Source: Rickettsiales bacterium
GTDB taxonomy: Bacteria; Pseudomonadota; Alphaproteobacteria; Rickettsiales; Deianiraeaceae
Assembly (NCBI GenBank): GCA_947485035.1
Contig: CANKQN010000030.1
Coordinates: 1 to 9,369, forward strand
Direction: 5' to 3'
Length of the DNA: 9,369 nucleotides
Shown here: positions 1-6,750 of the stretch, one piece after another
Position numbering within the stretch: the first letter of the stretch is position 1
How the letters are laid out: every line of letters begins with the position of its first letter
Translations under genes and position numbers: made by a program
Notes under the pieces: generated by a model
What the model was told of the DNA's origin: nothing
What the model saw: only the letters and a program-made list of their open reading frames with translations
Databases searched by the model: none

Positions 1-1
1 T

Positions 2-775
2 ATGCTCAGAAGAGCAAAAGAAGCAATAAGAAAAGCAATGGAAGCAGAGGATGCTAACGTTAATAATCCTCTGCACAACAATAATAGCGATAACCTAAGT
101 TTAAGTAGTATTGGTGCTCGAGTTAGTGAAGAAGAAAAGGAAGATTTGGATCTTTCTAAAGACCGTGGGTACCATGTGCAAAAGATTAAAGATACATTAT
201 GCAAATGGTTTCCATGCTTACAACAAGATACAGATGGCCTTGGCCATATATGAGATCTAATACTTCATGAATACGAAGGATGGACGAGATTTAACTATCC
301 TGAAGACCGTCCTGAAGTGGTGAATCTTACAAGTTTACTTACAGAAATTGAATACTTTGCCAAAAACGCAAATGGGTATAACCCAGATTATGGATCAAAG
401 TATTTTGTTGAAGAGTTAATGAGTGAGATGACTAAAATGCTGTATAAATACTCAGAAAGCAATCCTATATCAGAAAGCGGCGAATCGGAAAGCAGTCTAT
501 CTTCTAGCACTATTAATAACCAAAGCTTTGTATCATCAATAAATCATGCTAATATTCAACCACAAGTCCGATTCAATAATATTCAACAATCACAACTCAA
601 TTTTGGTAGCCAATACGAAGCGAGCATGAATTTGGATAACATTTCACAACAAGCACCAGTAAATAATTTTCAACAACAAGCACAAACTCTTATAAGGGAT
701 AAAGAAGCTGTTGCGTTTAACACAAGATCTCACGCACCTAACGCACCTGAACGCAAATATTACAACGGGATGTAG
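2..775 (+). pseudogene. Unrecognised protein gene interrupted by an in-frame TGA; 5' end may lie outside the window
   Basis: I do not recognise this protein. An open frame runs from an ATG at position 2 to a TGA at 251-253. The same frame then continues without any stop to a TAG at 773-775, so the two pieces are most simply one ~257-codon gene with one nonsense codon. The codons after the TGA read DLILHEYEGW, ordinary protein-like sequence, and the only early start of the second piece is a GTG at 314 or 317 without a ribosome binding site. The first piece is charged (LRRAKEAIRKAMEAED, then an acidic EEEKED stretch). The second has a possibly folded part (about 50 residues from TSLLTEIEYF) and then a Ser/Asn/Gln-rich tail with NNIQQSQ and NNFQQQAQ, probably disordered. 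No signal peptide or membrane segment is visible. Only one base precedes the ATG, so the true start may be upstream. It converges on purF with 6 bp between the stops. Confidence 0.55.
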
Positions 776-781
776 AATTAA

Positions 782-2149
782 TCACACAAAATAATTCCCT
801 GTGAAGCAGGCGTCGCAGAAGTTTTCACCAATGCACGCTTGTTTCAGACCATCAAGCGAAATATATTGTAAAGAATTCACACCAAGAAATTTTGCCGTTT
901 CTTCAATGTTCATATTATTGGCGATGAGATCCTCCTTGCAAGGGGTGTCAATTCCGTAAAAACATGGGAATTTTGTAGGCGGCGAGGCAATTTTCATGTG
1001 AATTTCACTCGCCCCTGCTTCAAAAAGCATGTGAACGATTTGTTTCGAAGTTGTGCCACGAACGATGGAATCGTCTATCAAAATAATTTTTTTTCCTTTT
1101 ATAACATCAATGTTTGGGGCGTGTTTCATTTGCACTTTGTTATGGCGAACTTTTTGGCTTGGGTCAATGAATGTTCTGCCAACATAATGGTTGCGAATTA
1201 TACCAAATTCGAATGGAATACCTGACGCTTGTGCATACCCCATTGCAGAGGGAATTCCTGAATCCGGAACAGGAACAATAACATCTGCTTCAATATTAAT
1301 GCTTTCAGAAAACAGAACCTTGCCAATGTTTTTGCGAACATCATAGACGCTTTTTCCGCCAATGTTGCTGTCGGGTCTTGCAAAGTAGACGAATTCAAAT
1401 ATGCAGAATTTTTCCTTAATGTCATTCAAAAAAAACTGTTTTTCCATGCCATTGTTGTATAAAAACAGAATTTCACCAGCGGCAATATCGCGAGTAACGC
1501 TTCCGCCAATTGCTGAAATTGCACAAGTTTCGGATGATATAATTTTTGCTCCGTCAAGTTCGCCAATTGAAAGCGGGCGAATTGCGTTGGAATCACGCAC
1601 ACCGCAAATGAAGGAATCTGTGGCAATTACTAGTGAAAATGCACCTTTGATTTGTGAAATCGCTTCAAGAATTTTTTCCTCAATTGTTGATTTTTTCGAG
1701 TGAATTATTAGTTGCAGAATGACCTCAGAATCGACTTCGGAAATAAACAGTGCATTTTCTTCAAGAAGCTTTGTTCTTAGGTGGGAATAATCGACCAAGT
1801 TTCCGTTGTGAGCAATAGCAATGTTTCCAAATGCTGTTTTGCCAAAAAACGGCTGAATGCAATTTTCAGGGTTTTCTTGTGTTTTTTCGCCAGAGGTTGA
1901 ATAACGAACATGCCCAACGGAAATTTCACCTTTTAAAGAAAGAATTTCTTCTGGTTTAAATGAACGAGAAACCAAGCCTTCGTGTTTTTTCACGAAAACT
2001 TTGCCGCTTTCAAACGATGCAATGCCACACGATTCCTGCCCCCTGTGTTGAAGAGCATGAAGCCCAAGCATAGTTTTATACGATGCTTCTTTATGGTTAA
2101 TTATGCCGAAAACTCCGCATTTATCTTTAAAGGATTCAATTTCGCTCAT
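782..2149 (-). CDS. purF: Amidophosphoribosyltransferase (glutamine PRPP amidotransferase)
   Basis: PurF catalyses the first committed step of purine synthesis, making 5-phosphoribosylamine from PRPP with ammonia taken from glutamine, in the cytoplasm. The 455-residue protein has an N-terminal Ntn glutaminase domain and a C-terminal type I phosphoribosyltransferase domain. Cys11 (CGVFGI) is the expected nucleophile, exposed after removal of a 10-residue propeptide. LQHRGQES (33-40), RYSTSG (82-87) and HNGN (114-117) are glutaminase motifs. VPVPDSG (292-298) and the PRPP loop ILIDDSIVRGTTS (356-368) mark the transferase. Cys249, Cys396, Cys445 and Cys448 (the last two as CDAC) match the four 4Fe-4S ligands of the Bacillus subtilis type enzyme, so a cluster is likely. 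The protein ends soon after CFTG, a little shorter than B. subtilis PurF. The ATG at 2149 is right for the propeptide; no Shine-Dalgarno sequence is visible. It stands alone, divergent from rodA. Confidence 0.97.
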   Translation of the reverse strand: MSEIESFKDKCGVFGIINHKEASYKTMLGLHALQHRGQESCGIASFESGKVFVKKHEGLVSRSFKPEEILSLKGEISVGHVRYSTSGEKTQENPENCIQPFFGKTAFGNIAIAHNGNLVDYSHLRTKLLEENALFISEVDSEVILQLIIHSKKSTIEEKILEAISQIKGAFSLVIATDSFICGVRDSNAIRPLSIGELDGAKIISSETCAISAIGGSVTRDIAAGEILFLYNNGMEKQFFLNDIKEKFCIFEFVYFARPDSNIGGKSVYDVRKNIGKVLFSESINIEADVIVPVPDSGIPSAMGYAQASGIPFEFGIIRNHYVGRTFIDPSQKVRHNKVQMKHAPNIDVIKGKKIILIDDSIVRGTTSKQIVHMLFEAGASEIHMKIASPPTKFPCFYGIDTPCKEDLIANNMNIEETAKFLGVNSLQYISLDGLKQACIGENFCDACFTGNYFV

Positions 2150-2180
2150 TGATATTTTAAGTATGTTGCCTGTTACTTAT

Positions 2181-2211
2181 GTAATAACTCAAAAATAAAT
2201 TCAAATGTCAA
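2181..2211 (-). promoter_or_regulatory. Candidate purF promoter
   Basis: On the minus strand a perfect TTGACA (-35, plus positions 2206-2211) is followed 18 bp later by TTATTA (2182-2187), or 19 bp later by TATTAC (2181-2186). Transcription would start about 25 nt before the purF ATG. The -35 is good and the -10 is weak. Inferred by eye only. Confidence 0.4.
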
Positions 2212-2275
2212 CAACTTTTAATTTCGCTTGATTTTTTATTTTTTTCTACGATGTTTCATCAAAACACTTTTTTGT

Positions 2276-3499
2276 ATGTTTAAAAAATTTCGCACAATTT
2301 CCGGTGATACCCAAAGCACGAAGCATCTTTATGCCGAACACCTGCCTTCTGCTCAGCGAAATTTGCCATCTCAAAAACTGTTTTACTACTCAAATTTTGC
2401 AAGAACACCATTTCATGTATTGTGCGTATTTGCCGTTTTTGCTCTTGTTGGAATGTTGAATATGTATTCAATTTCCCTCACAACAACGCCAATGTATTTC
2501 CATAAATTCCTTATGTTCTGGATTTTCGCCATGATACCATTCTATCTGGCAATTGTGATTAATCTTCGATATTTGCTTAAATTTTCTTATGTAATCTATG
2601 CAATATCAGTTATGGGACTTATTGCCGTTTTTGCCGTGGGCGATGTCTCAATGGGGGCAAGGCGTTGGATTGACCTTGGATTTATGAAGCTTCAACCTTC
2701 AGAATTTGCTAAAATTGGAGTAGTCTTCGCAATAGCTCGATACTATCACTTCGTGAAATCGTTCAGTTCACACAGAATGATTCACGCAATTGGCGGATTT
2801 TCCTTCGCAATATTTCCCGCATTTTTGACTATACTCCAACCAGATCTTGGCTCTGGGTTAGTCATAGCCGTTCTTGCCTGTTTAATGGTTTTTATGAATG
2901 GAATAAGGTGGCGTTGGCTTTTAATTGCCTTAACTGGACTCATGATTGCCATGCCATTTGCTTGGAATCAAATGCACGACTACCAAAGGGACCGAATTTT
3001 CACATTTCTTGACCCAGAAAAAGACCCAAAAGGTGCGGGATACAATGTTATTCAGTCAAAAATTGCGATTGGTTCCGGTGGTTTTTTTGGCAAGGGATAC
3101 CTTAAAAACGACCAAAGCGCCTTGAAATTCCTGCCGGAAAATCAAACAGATTTTGCCTTTACGGTGTTCGCCGAAGAATTTGGCTTTTTTGGTTGCGTTT
3201 TGTTTGTTTCGTGCTTTGCCTACTTAATCTTCTACGGTTCAATTGTTGCATTGCAGTGTAAAAATTATTTTGGGAAAATGCTTGCTTTTGGTATAACTTC
3301 CCTGCTTTTTATTCACATATGCGTGAACCTTTCAATGATTATGGGACTTATGCCCGTTGTTGGAATTCCACTGCCATTTGTTTCGTATGGCGGCTCTTCG
3401 TTGCTTTTGTGTGTTTTTTGCCTTGGAATTTTAATTAATATTGACATAAACAAAAACACTGTTATACAATCCAGCACAACAACTTTTATGTATAAATGA
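2276..3499 (+). CDS. rodA: Rod-shape-determining SEDS peptidoglycan glycosyltransferase RodA
   Basis: RodA polymerises lipid II into glycan strands during cell elongation, working in the inner membrane with a class B penicillin-binding protein and MreB. The protein is very hydrophobic, with about ten membrane segments. It carries SEDS motifs in order: GARRWIDLG (127-135), QPSEFAK (140-146), QPDLGSG (188-194), DYQRDRI.TFLDPEKDP (235-251), GYNVIQSKIAIGSGG (255-269), TDFAFTVFAEE (291-301) with Asp292 as the likely catalytic aspartate, and VVGIPLPFVSYGGSS (361-375). The FLDP..DP and QSKIAIGSGG motifs indicate RodA rather than FtsW. I take the ATG at 2276 (407 aa). An in-frame TTG at 2228 would add 16 residues, but it has no ribosome binding site. 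About 45 residues precede the first membrane segment, longer than is usual in RodA. The stop overlaps the era start (ATGA), which suggests translational coupling. Confidence 0.93.
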   Translation: MFKKFRTISGDTQSTKHLYAEHLPSAQRNLPSQKLFYYSNFARTPFHVLCVFAVFALVGMLNMYSISLTTTPMYFHKFLMFWIFAMIPFYLAIVINLRYLLKFSYVIYAISVMGLIAVFAVGDVSMGARRWIDLGFMKLQPSEFAKIGVVFAIARYYHFVKSFSSHRMIHAIGGFSFAIFPAFLTILQPDLGSGLVIAVLACLMVFMNGIRWRWLLIALTGLMIAMPFAWNQMHDYQRDRIFTFLDPEKDPKGAGYNVIQSKIAIGSGGFFGKGYLKNDQSALKFLPENQTDFAFTVFAEEFGFFGCVLFVSCFAYLIFYGSIVALQCKNYFGKMLAFGITSLLFIHICVNLSMIMGLMPVVGIPLPFVSYGGSSLLLCVFCLGILINIDINKNTVIQSSTTTFMYK

Positions 3500-4392
3500 A
3501 ACAAAAATTATTCGTTGAAATTGCAATTTGCGGTGCACCAAACGCTGGTAAATCAACATTTCTAAACGCAATGCTGAAAAGAAAGCAAAGCATTGTTAGT
3601 TCAAAAATTCAAACAACTCGCGTGCCAACTCTTGGAACGTTTGAAAGTGATGAAATTCTAATCAATTTTATCGATTCTCCCGGGGCGTTCAGGGCTCGTA
3701 AGGGTTATTCACTTGAAAAAGCGATTTCAAAACAAGCATGGGGCGTTCTTGCCGCAAGCGAAAACATTATGCTATTCGTGGACGGAACTCGTGGAATTTG
3801 TCAAAACACGCAATACATAATTCAAGCCATTCAAAAAGGCAAGGAAGAGGAAGGGAAAAAAGCGATTGTCGTTATCACAAAAATTGATTTAACCTCAACC
3901 CAAAAAAAACTTGAACTTGCAAAGGAGCTTGATGAAACGGGTGCTTTTGAAGATATATACATGATATCCTCACGCTCTGGTGCTGGCACGGAAAACCTGA
4001 TGAACTACTTCAAATCCATTGCAACGCTTGAAGATGTCTCCGACCTTTCATTTGACGATGCTCGCGATGATAAAAAGAATTTTATGTCGGAAATTACTCG
4101 TGAAATTATTTTTGAAAACCTTGCAAAAGAACTTCCATACTCCTGCAACATAGTCACAAATTCAATCGAAGAAGATGACGAAAAACTTGTTGTGAATCAG
4201 GATATTTTCGTTACTAGGGAGTCACACAAAATTATTTTGATTGGGAAAAAAGGTAATCAAATTAAGGAAATTGGTGCATTGGCAATTGATGAACTTGAAA
4301 AAATCTATAAAAAAGAGGTATTCTTAACGCTTGAATGTAAAATTGATGAAAGATGGCGTGAAAACTTCGAAAACGAAATTTTGGGGGAATGA
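3496..4392 (+). CDS. era: GTPase Era, 30S ribosomal subunit assembly factor
   Basis: Era is an essential Ras-like GTPase. It binds the 3' end of 16S rRNA through a C-terminal KH domain and assists 30S maturation, linking ribosome assembly to growth and division. The 298 residues are normal for the family. The GTPase motifs are G1 GAPNAGKS (13-20), the G2 region KIQTTR (37-42), G3 DSPG (60-63), G4 TKID (128-131) and a G5-like ISSRSG (157-162). The KH domain follows ELPY (212-215) and has the GxxG loop in IGKKGNQIKEIG (249-260), then FLTLECKIDERWREN near the end, as expected. Several motif positions differ from the common forms (usually DTPG and NKID), but key residues such as the P-loop Lys and the G3 Asp and Gly are present. 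The start overlaps the rodA stop by 4 nt, and no other start competes. Confidence 0.95.
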   Translation: MKQKLFVEIAICGAPNAGKSTFLNAMLKRKQSIVSSKIQTTRVPTLGTFESDEILINFIDSPGAFRARKGYSLEKAISKQAWGVLAASENIMLFVDGTRGICQNTQYIIQAIQKGKEEEGKKAIVVITKIDLTSTQKKLELAKELDETGAFEDIYMISSRSGAGTENLMNYFKSIATLEDVSDLSFDDARDDKKNFMSEITREIIFENLAKELPYSCNIVTNSIEEDDEKLVVNQDIFVTRESHKIILIGKKGNQIKEIGALAIDELEKIYKKEVFLTLECKIDERWRENFENEILGE

Positions 4393-4428
4393 TTGGCGAA
4401 AATTATCGCATTTGGGGTTATAAAAAAC

Positions 4429-4457
4429 TTGACATAGCCCCAAGCCTTGTTTGTAAT
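4429..4457 (+). promoter_or_regulatory. Candidate ftsW promoter (TTGACA, 17 bp, TGTAAT)
   Basis: A perfect TTGACA at 4429-4434 and a TGTAAT at 4452-4457 are separated by exactly 17 bp, the best sigma-70-like match I saw in the window. Transcription would start near 4464, about 20 nt before the ftsW ATG. The promoter lies in the 91-bp gap after era, so ftsW may be transcribed independently of rodA and era, in addition to any read-through. Confidence 0.6.
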
Positions 4458-4462
4458 AAGGC
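4444..4462. repeat. Inverted repeat around the ftsW -10 box
   Basis: GCCTT (4444-4448) and AAGGC (4458-4462) form a perfect 5-bp inverted repeat with a 9-nt centre that contains most of the TGTAAT -10 element. It could be an operator-like site or chance; a match this short carries little weight. Confidence 0.3.
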
Positions 4463-4483
4463 ATATAAACACTTTATGAATCA

Positions 4484-5653
4484 ATGATTTCAAAATATAA
4501 CCCAATAACATTGTGGTGGAAAGATATTCATAAACCAACAATATATTCAATTCTTTTCCTTATTGCATCAGGGTTTGTAGCAATATTCTCCGCCAGTTAT
4601 CAAATTGGTGGTGTTCTTGAAATTTCTGAAATGCACTTTTTCAAAAAGCATTTGTTCTTTTTGGTGATATCAGTCGTGATATTCTTCGGAATATCCCTGC
4701 AAAACACAGAAAGCATACTGAAAATTTCACAAATTGGAATAATATGTTCAATTTTTGCCCTAATTGGAGTGCTTGTAATAAACGGAAAGCAGGTTAAAGG
4801 GGCGGAAAGATGGCTTGATTTACGCTTCATAACAATTCAGCCTTCAGAAATTTTAAAGCCGTTTTTTGTCGTCATAACAGCACATATATACTACCATTTT
4901 GAGCAAAAACGCAATATAAAAATTCCCATTTCTCACGGTATAATTTATGGGATAATCGTTGCTCTTTTGTTTTGTCAGCCAGATTTTGGAATGATTTTAA
5001 CCTATACATTTGTAACGGGCGTGATGATTCTTCTTTCAAGCATAAGATTGAAACTTATCGGATACCTCGCCATTCCCGTGATACTTCTTATAGCAACCGC
5101 AGCAATAACTATGCCCCATGTTCAAAAACGGGTGTTGAAGTTTGTAAATGGTGAAAAGGAATATCAAACCGCCCTTGCCTATAATGCTATCAAAAACGGT
5201 GGATTTCTTGGCAAAGGTCTTGGTTCTGGTGAGGTTGCGAAAAAACTGCCAGATTCCCACAACGATTTCATCTTTTCCAGAATTGGCGAGGAACTTGGCG
5301 GAATTTTCCTTATTGCAATCATTATCGCCTTTTCTTTGCTGATATTCTCCAATATTGCGTATGTTTTGCGAGAACATGAGTTTTATCGCAATCTTGCGTT
5401 TAATTCAGATGCAAAAGCAGCAAAATATCAACGAGAAATCCTCATAAATAATTACATAATACTCCTAACCGCTGCACTGTTATTTTTCGAAATGTTTGTG
5501 AATATGGCAGTGAATTTAAGCCTTATTCCGCCAAAAGGTATGGCACTTCCATTCATTAGTTATGGCGGCTCTTCCATGATATCAAACGCATTTTTGATGG
5601 GATTTCTTTGTGTTGCCAACAGAAAAAAGTATCGGTTTATTCCTGTTTCATGA
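4484..5653 (+). CDS. ftsW: Cell-division SEDS peptidoglycan glycosyltransferase FtsW
   Basis: FtsW polymerises septal glycan strands from lipid II in the divisome, paired with the transpeptidase FtsI. The 389-residue protein has about ten membrane segments and a short cytoplasmic N-terminus. Motifs in order are GAERWLDL (106-113), QPSE (119-122), QPDFG (165-169), a large periplasmic loop ending NGGFLGKGLGSG (238-249), LPDSHNDFIFSRIGEELG (255-272) with Asp261 the likely catalytic residue, and LIPPKGMALPFISYGGSS (347-364). LPDSHNDFIF and P.KG..LPFISYGGSS distinguish FtsW from RodA. The loop of about 30 residues near 295-325 (REHEFYRN...KAAKYQREI) seems around 13 residues longer than in E. coli FtsW, compared from memory. 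The ATG at 4484 follows the candidate promoter; no Shine-Dalgarno is visible. The stop overlaps, as ATGA, the start of the racemase remnant. Confidence 0.95.
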   Translation: MISKYNPITLWWKDIHKPTIYSILFLIASGFVAIFSASYQIGGVLEISEMHFFKKHLFFLVISVVIFFGISLQNTESILKISQIGIICSIFALIGVLVINGKQVKGAERWLDLRFITIQPSEILKPFFVVITAHIYYHFEQKRNIKIPISHGIIYGIIVALLFCQPDFGMILTYTFVTGVMILLSSIRLKLIGYLAIPVILLIATAAITMPHVQKRVLKFVNGEKEYQTALAYNAIKNGGFLGKGLGSGEVAKKLPDSHNDFIFSRIGEELGGIFLIAIIIAFSLLIFSNIAYVLREHEFYRNLAFNSDAKAAKYQREILINNYIILLTAALLFFEMFVNMAVNLSLIPPKGMALPFISYGGSSMISNAFLMGFLCVANRKKYRFIPVS

Positions 5654-5766
5654 AATTGATAGGACTCCTCGGTGGAACATCGTGGCCTTCAACGATGCTT
5701 TATTATGAAAGATTTAATCAATTGCCCTCATCACTGCCATCATATTTTGCATTGTGTGTTATATAA
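5650..5766 (+). pseudogene. 5' remnant of an aspartate/glutamate racemase family gene
   Basis: An ATG at 5650, overlapping the ftsW stop by 4 nt (ATGA), opens a 38-codon frame that ends in TAA at 5764-5766. Its first ~24 residues (MKLIGLLGGTSWPST, then MLYYERFNQ) closely match the N-terminus of the aspartate/glutamate racemase family (COG1794; E. coli YgeA begins MKTIGLLGGMSWEST and has YYRLINE). Intact members are about 230 residues with two catalytic cysteines, neither of which is present here, so no active racemase can be made. A different frame just downstream (5726-5770) reads HHCHHILHCVLYKII, which loosely resembles the next family block (HSAQVLLHSVDFHEI in YgeA). This would fit a small deletion with frameshift, but the match is weak. 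The precise coupling to ftsW suggests that a D-amino-acid-making gene once belonged to this envelope operon. Confidence 0.7.
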
Positions 5767-5779
5767 AATTATTCATGCT

Positions 5780-5805
5780 ATACCCATATTATGTGGGTAT
5801 TTATT
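5780..5805 (+). terminator. Possible terminator hairpin after ftsW
   Basis: ATACCCA (5780-5786) and TGGGTAT (5794-5800) form a perfect 7-bp stem with a 7-nt loop, followed by TTATT. The T-tract is poor, so termination is uncertain. It lies in the gap between ftsW (+) and lpxI (-) and could end either convergent transcript. Nothing else is recognisable between the racemase remnant and the lpxI stop. Confidence 0.35.
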
Positions 5806-5900
5806 CGCGTTATCGTTTATAATTTTATTCTTTATAATTAGCTGGAGTTTTTCGGAGTTGTGAGAAAATACGGAAGTGTTTTTACGATGTAAATAACTCG

Positions 5901-6689
5901 CTAAACAACACTCAAAATGAAAATTCCTCTTTCGTTTGCAAGGGAAATTGCCTCGTTTTGATGTAGAAAAATCGTGCTTTCAGCCTTAATAACAATGCCG
6001 CAAATGCCAGATTCCACACATTCACGAACAGTTTCAAGACCAATCGTTGGCATATCAATTTTAAGATTTTGCCCAACTTTTGGCATTTTCACCAAAACTG
6101 CATCACCTTTATTCAACTCCTTCATTCGAAGAATCATCGCTTTTGTGCCTTCAATTCCTTCAAGTGCCGTTATGCAGGAATTTTCCACAATGCACGCTTG
6201 GGAAATGTCATATTTTGAAATATGTGCAAGAAAATTTTTCCCTAGATTAATCGACTGAATTTGATCTTGGTTTGGTGTTTGTTTCGTTAAAACACCTGCT
6301 TTCACCAGCAGATTTGGTAATAATTGCGTTGCAGAAATGATATCAAAACCTTTCATTTTCACAAATTTTGTTATTGCGTTCAAAAGAAAATTATCGCCTT
6401 TGTTTGGCAGAAATAAAATGTAAAACATTATTGATATCGTCTGAAAATTGACCAATTTGAGCGAAATTTTTGGTTTAACCACCCCACCAGCAAAGCAAAT
6501 GTGGGTTACACTATTTTCTTTAAAAAATGTGATTATTTTTTTTATTTCAGTAATTTTAAAATTTTCAAACTTTTCTGCAAGTTCAATGTTTTTTGGGCTG
6601 GAATCAATCAATGCACAAACGCAATTTGGATTTTTTGCAAGAAGCTCTTCCGGAAGTGAACCGTTTCCAAAAATAAAACCTATTTTCAT
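5901..6689 (-). CDS. lpxI: UDP-2,3-diacylglucosamine diphosphatase LpxI
   Basis: LpxI hydrolyses UDP-2,3-diacylglucosamine to lipid X and UMP in the lipid A pathway. It replaces LpxH in most alphaproteobacteria and is unrelated to it. The family was first annotated as DUF1009. Visible motifs match Caulobacter LpxI: IGFIFGNGSLP at the N-terminus (3-13), HICFAGGVVKP (63-73), KGDNFLLN (97-104), ALEGIEGTKAMILR (175-188), KMPKVGQNLKIDMPTIG (201-217) and the C-terminal GIFILSV. Asp212 in KIDMPTIG corresponds to the aspartate reported as catalytic in Caulobacter. I start at the ATG at 6689 (262 aa) because MKIGFIFGNG aligns with the family start; a TTG at 6707 would add six residues with no counterpart. 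Presence of lpxI implies the cell makes lipid A. The gene is divergent from tpiA. Confidence 0.92.
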   Translation of the reverse strand: MKIGFIFGNGSLPEELLAKNPNCVCALIDSSPKNIELAEKFENFKITEIKKIITFFKENSVTHICFAGGVVKPKISLKLVNFQTISIMFYILFLPNKGDNFLLNAITKFVKMKGFDIISATQLLPNLLVKAGVLTKQTPNQDQIQSINLGKNFLAHISKYDISQACIVENSCITALEGIEGTKAMILRMKELNKGDAVLVKMPKVGQNLKIDMPTIGLETVRECVESGICGIVIKAESTIFLHQNEAISLANERGIFILSVV

Positions 6690-6700
6690 TGGAAAAATAT

Positions 6701-6729
6701 TTGACAAAGTTAATATTCACTTTAATAAT
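6701..6729 (+). promoter_or_regulatory. Candidate tpiA promoter
   Basis: A perfect TTGACA (6701-6706) is followed after 17 bp by AATAAT (6724-6729), a 5/6 match to TATAAT. The start site would fall near 6736, about 17 nt before the tpiA ATG. The -35 covers the alternative TTG start of lpxI, another reason to prefer the internal lpxI ATG. Confidence 0.45.
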
Positions 6730-6750
6730 TCACTAATTTTTATTTATCAA
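6722..6750 (-). promoter_or_regulatory. Candidate lpxI promoter
   Basis: On the minus strand TTGATA (plus 6745-6750) is followed after 17 bp by TATTAA (plus 6722-6727). The start site would be near 6715, about 26 nt before the lpxI ATG at 6689. Its -10 overlaps the -10 of the candidate tpiA promoter, so the two could compete for polymerase. Confidence 0.4.

Noticed and set aside
251..253. TGA recoded as tryptophan across the genome
   Set aside because: Four conserved genes here end properly at TGA, the conserved tryptophans checked are TGG, and no conserved gene contains an in-frame TGA.
1401..1703. 100-codon + strand frame opposite purF, and similar frames opposite or within purF, ftsW, era, lpxI and proS
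   Set aside because: All lie within well-conserved genes on the other strand or frame, and their translations resemble no known family and look like shadows.
2228..2275. Upstream TTG start for rodA
   Set aside because: It adds 16 residues (MIFYFFLRCF...) before an ATG. There is no ribosome binding site, and the added part is not typical of RodA.
5816..5839. Two copies of TTTATAATT, 15 bp apart
   Set aside because: Short, AT-rich and without flanking structure; most likely chance.
5672..5863. 63-codon + strand frame with a GTG start and hydrophobic C-terminus
   Set aside because: It overlaps the racemase remnant in another frame, has no ribosome binding site, and its hydrophobicity follows from T-rich DNA. 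At most part of it is frameshifted racemase sequence.
6690..6707. Upstream TTG start for lpxI
   Set aside because: The family N-terminus aligns with the ATG at 6689, and the TTG lies under the candidate tpiA -35 element.
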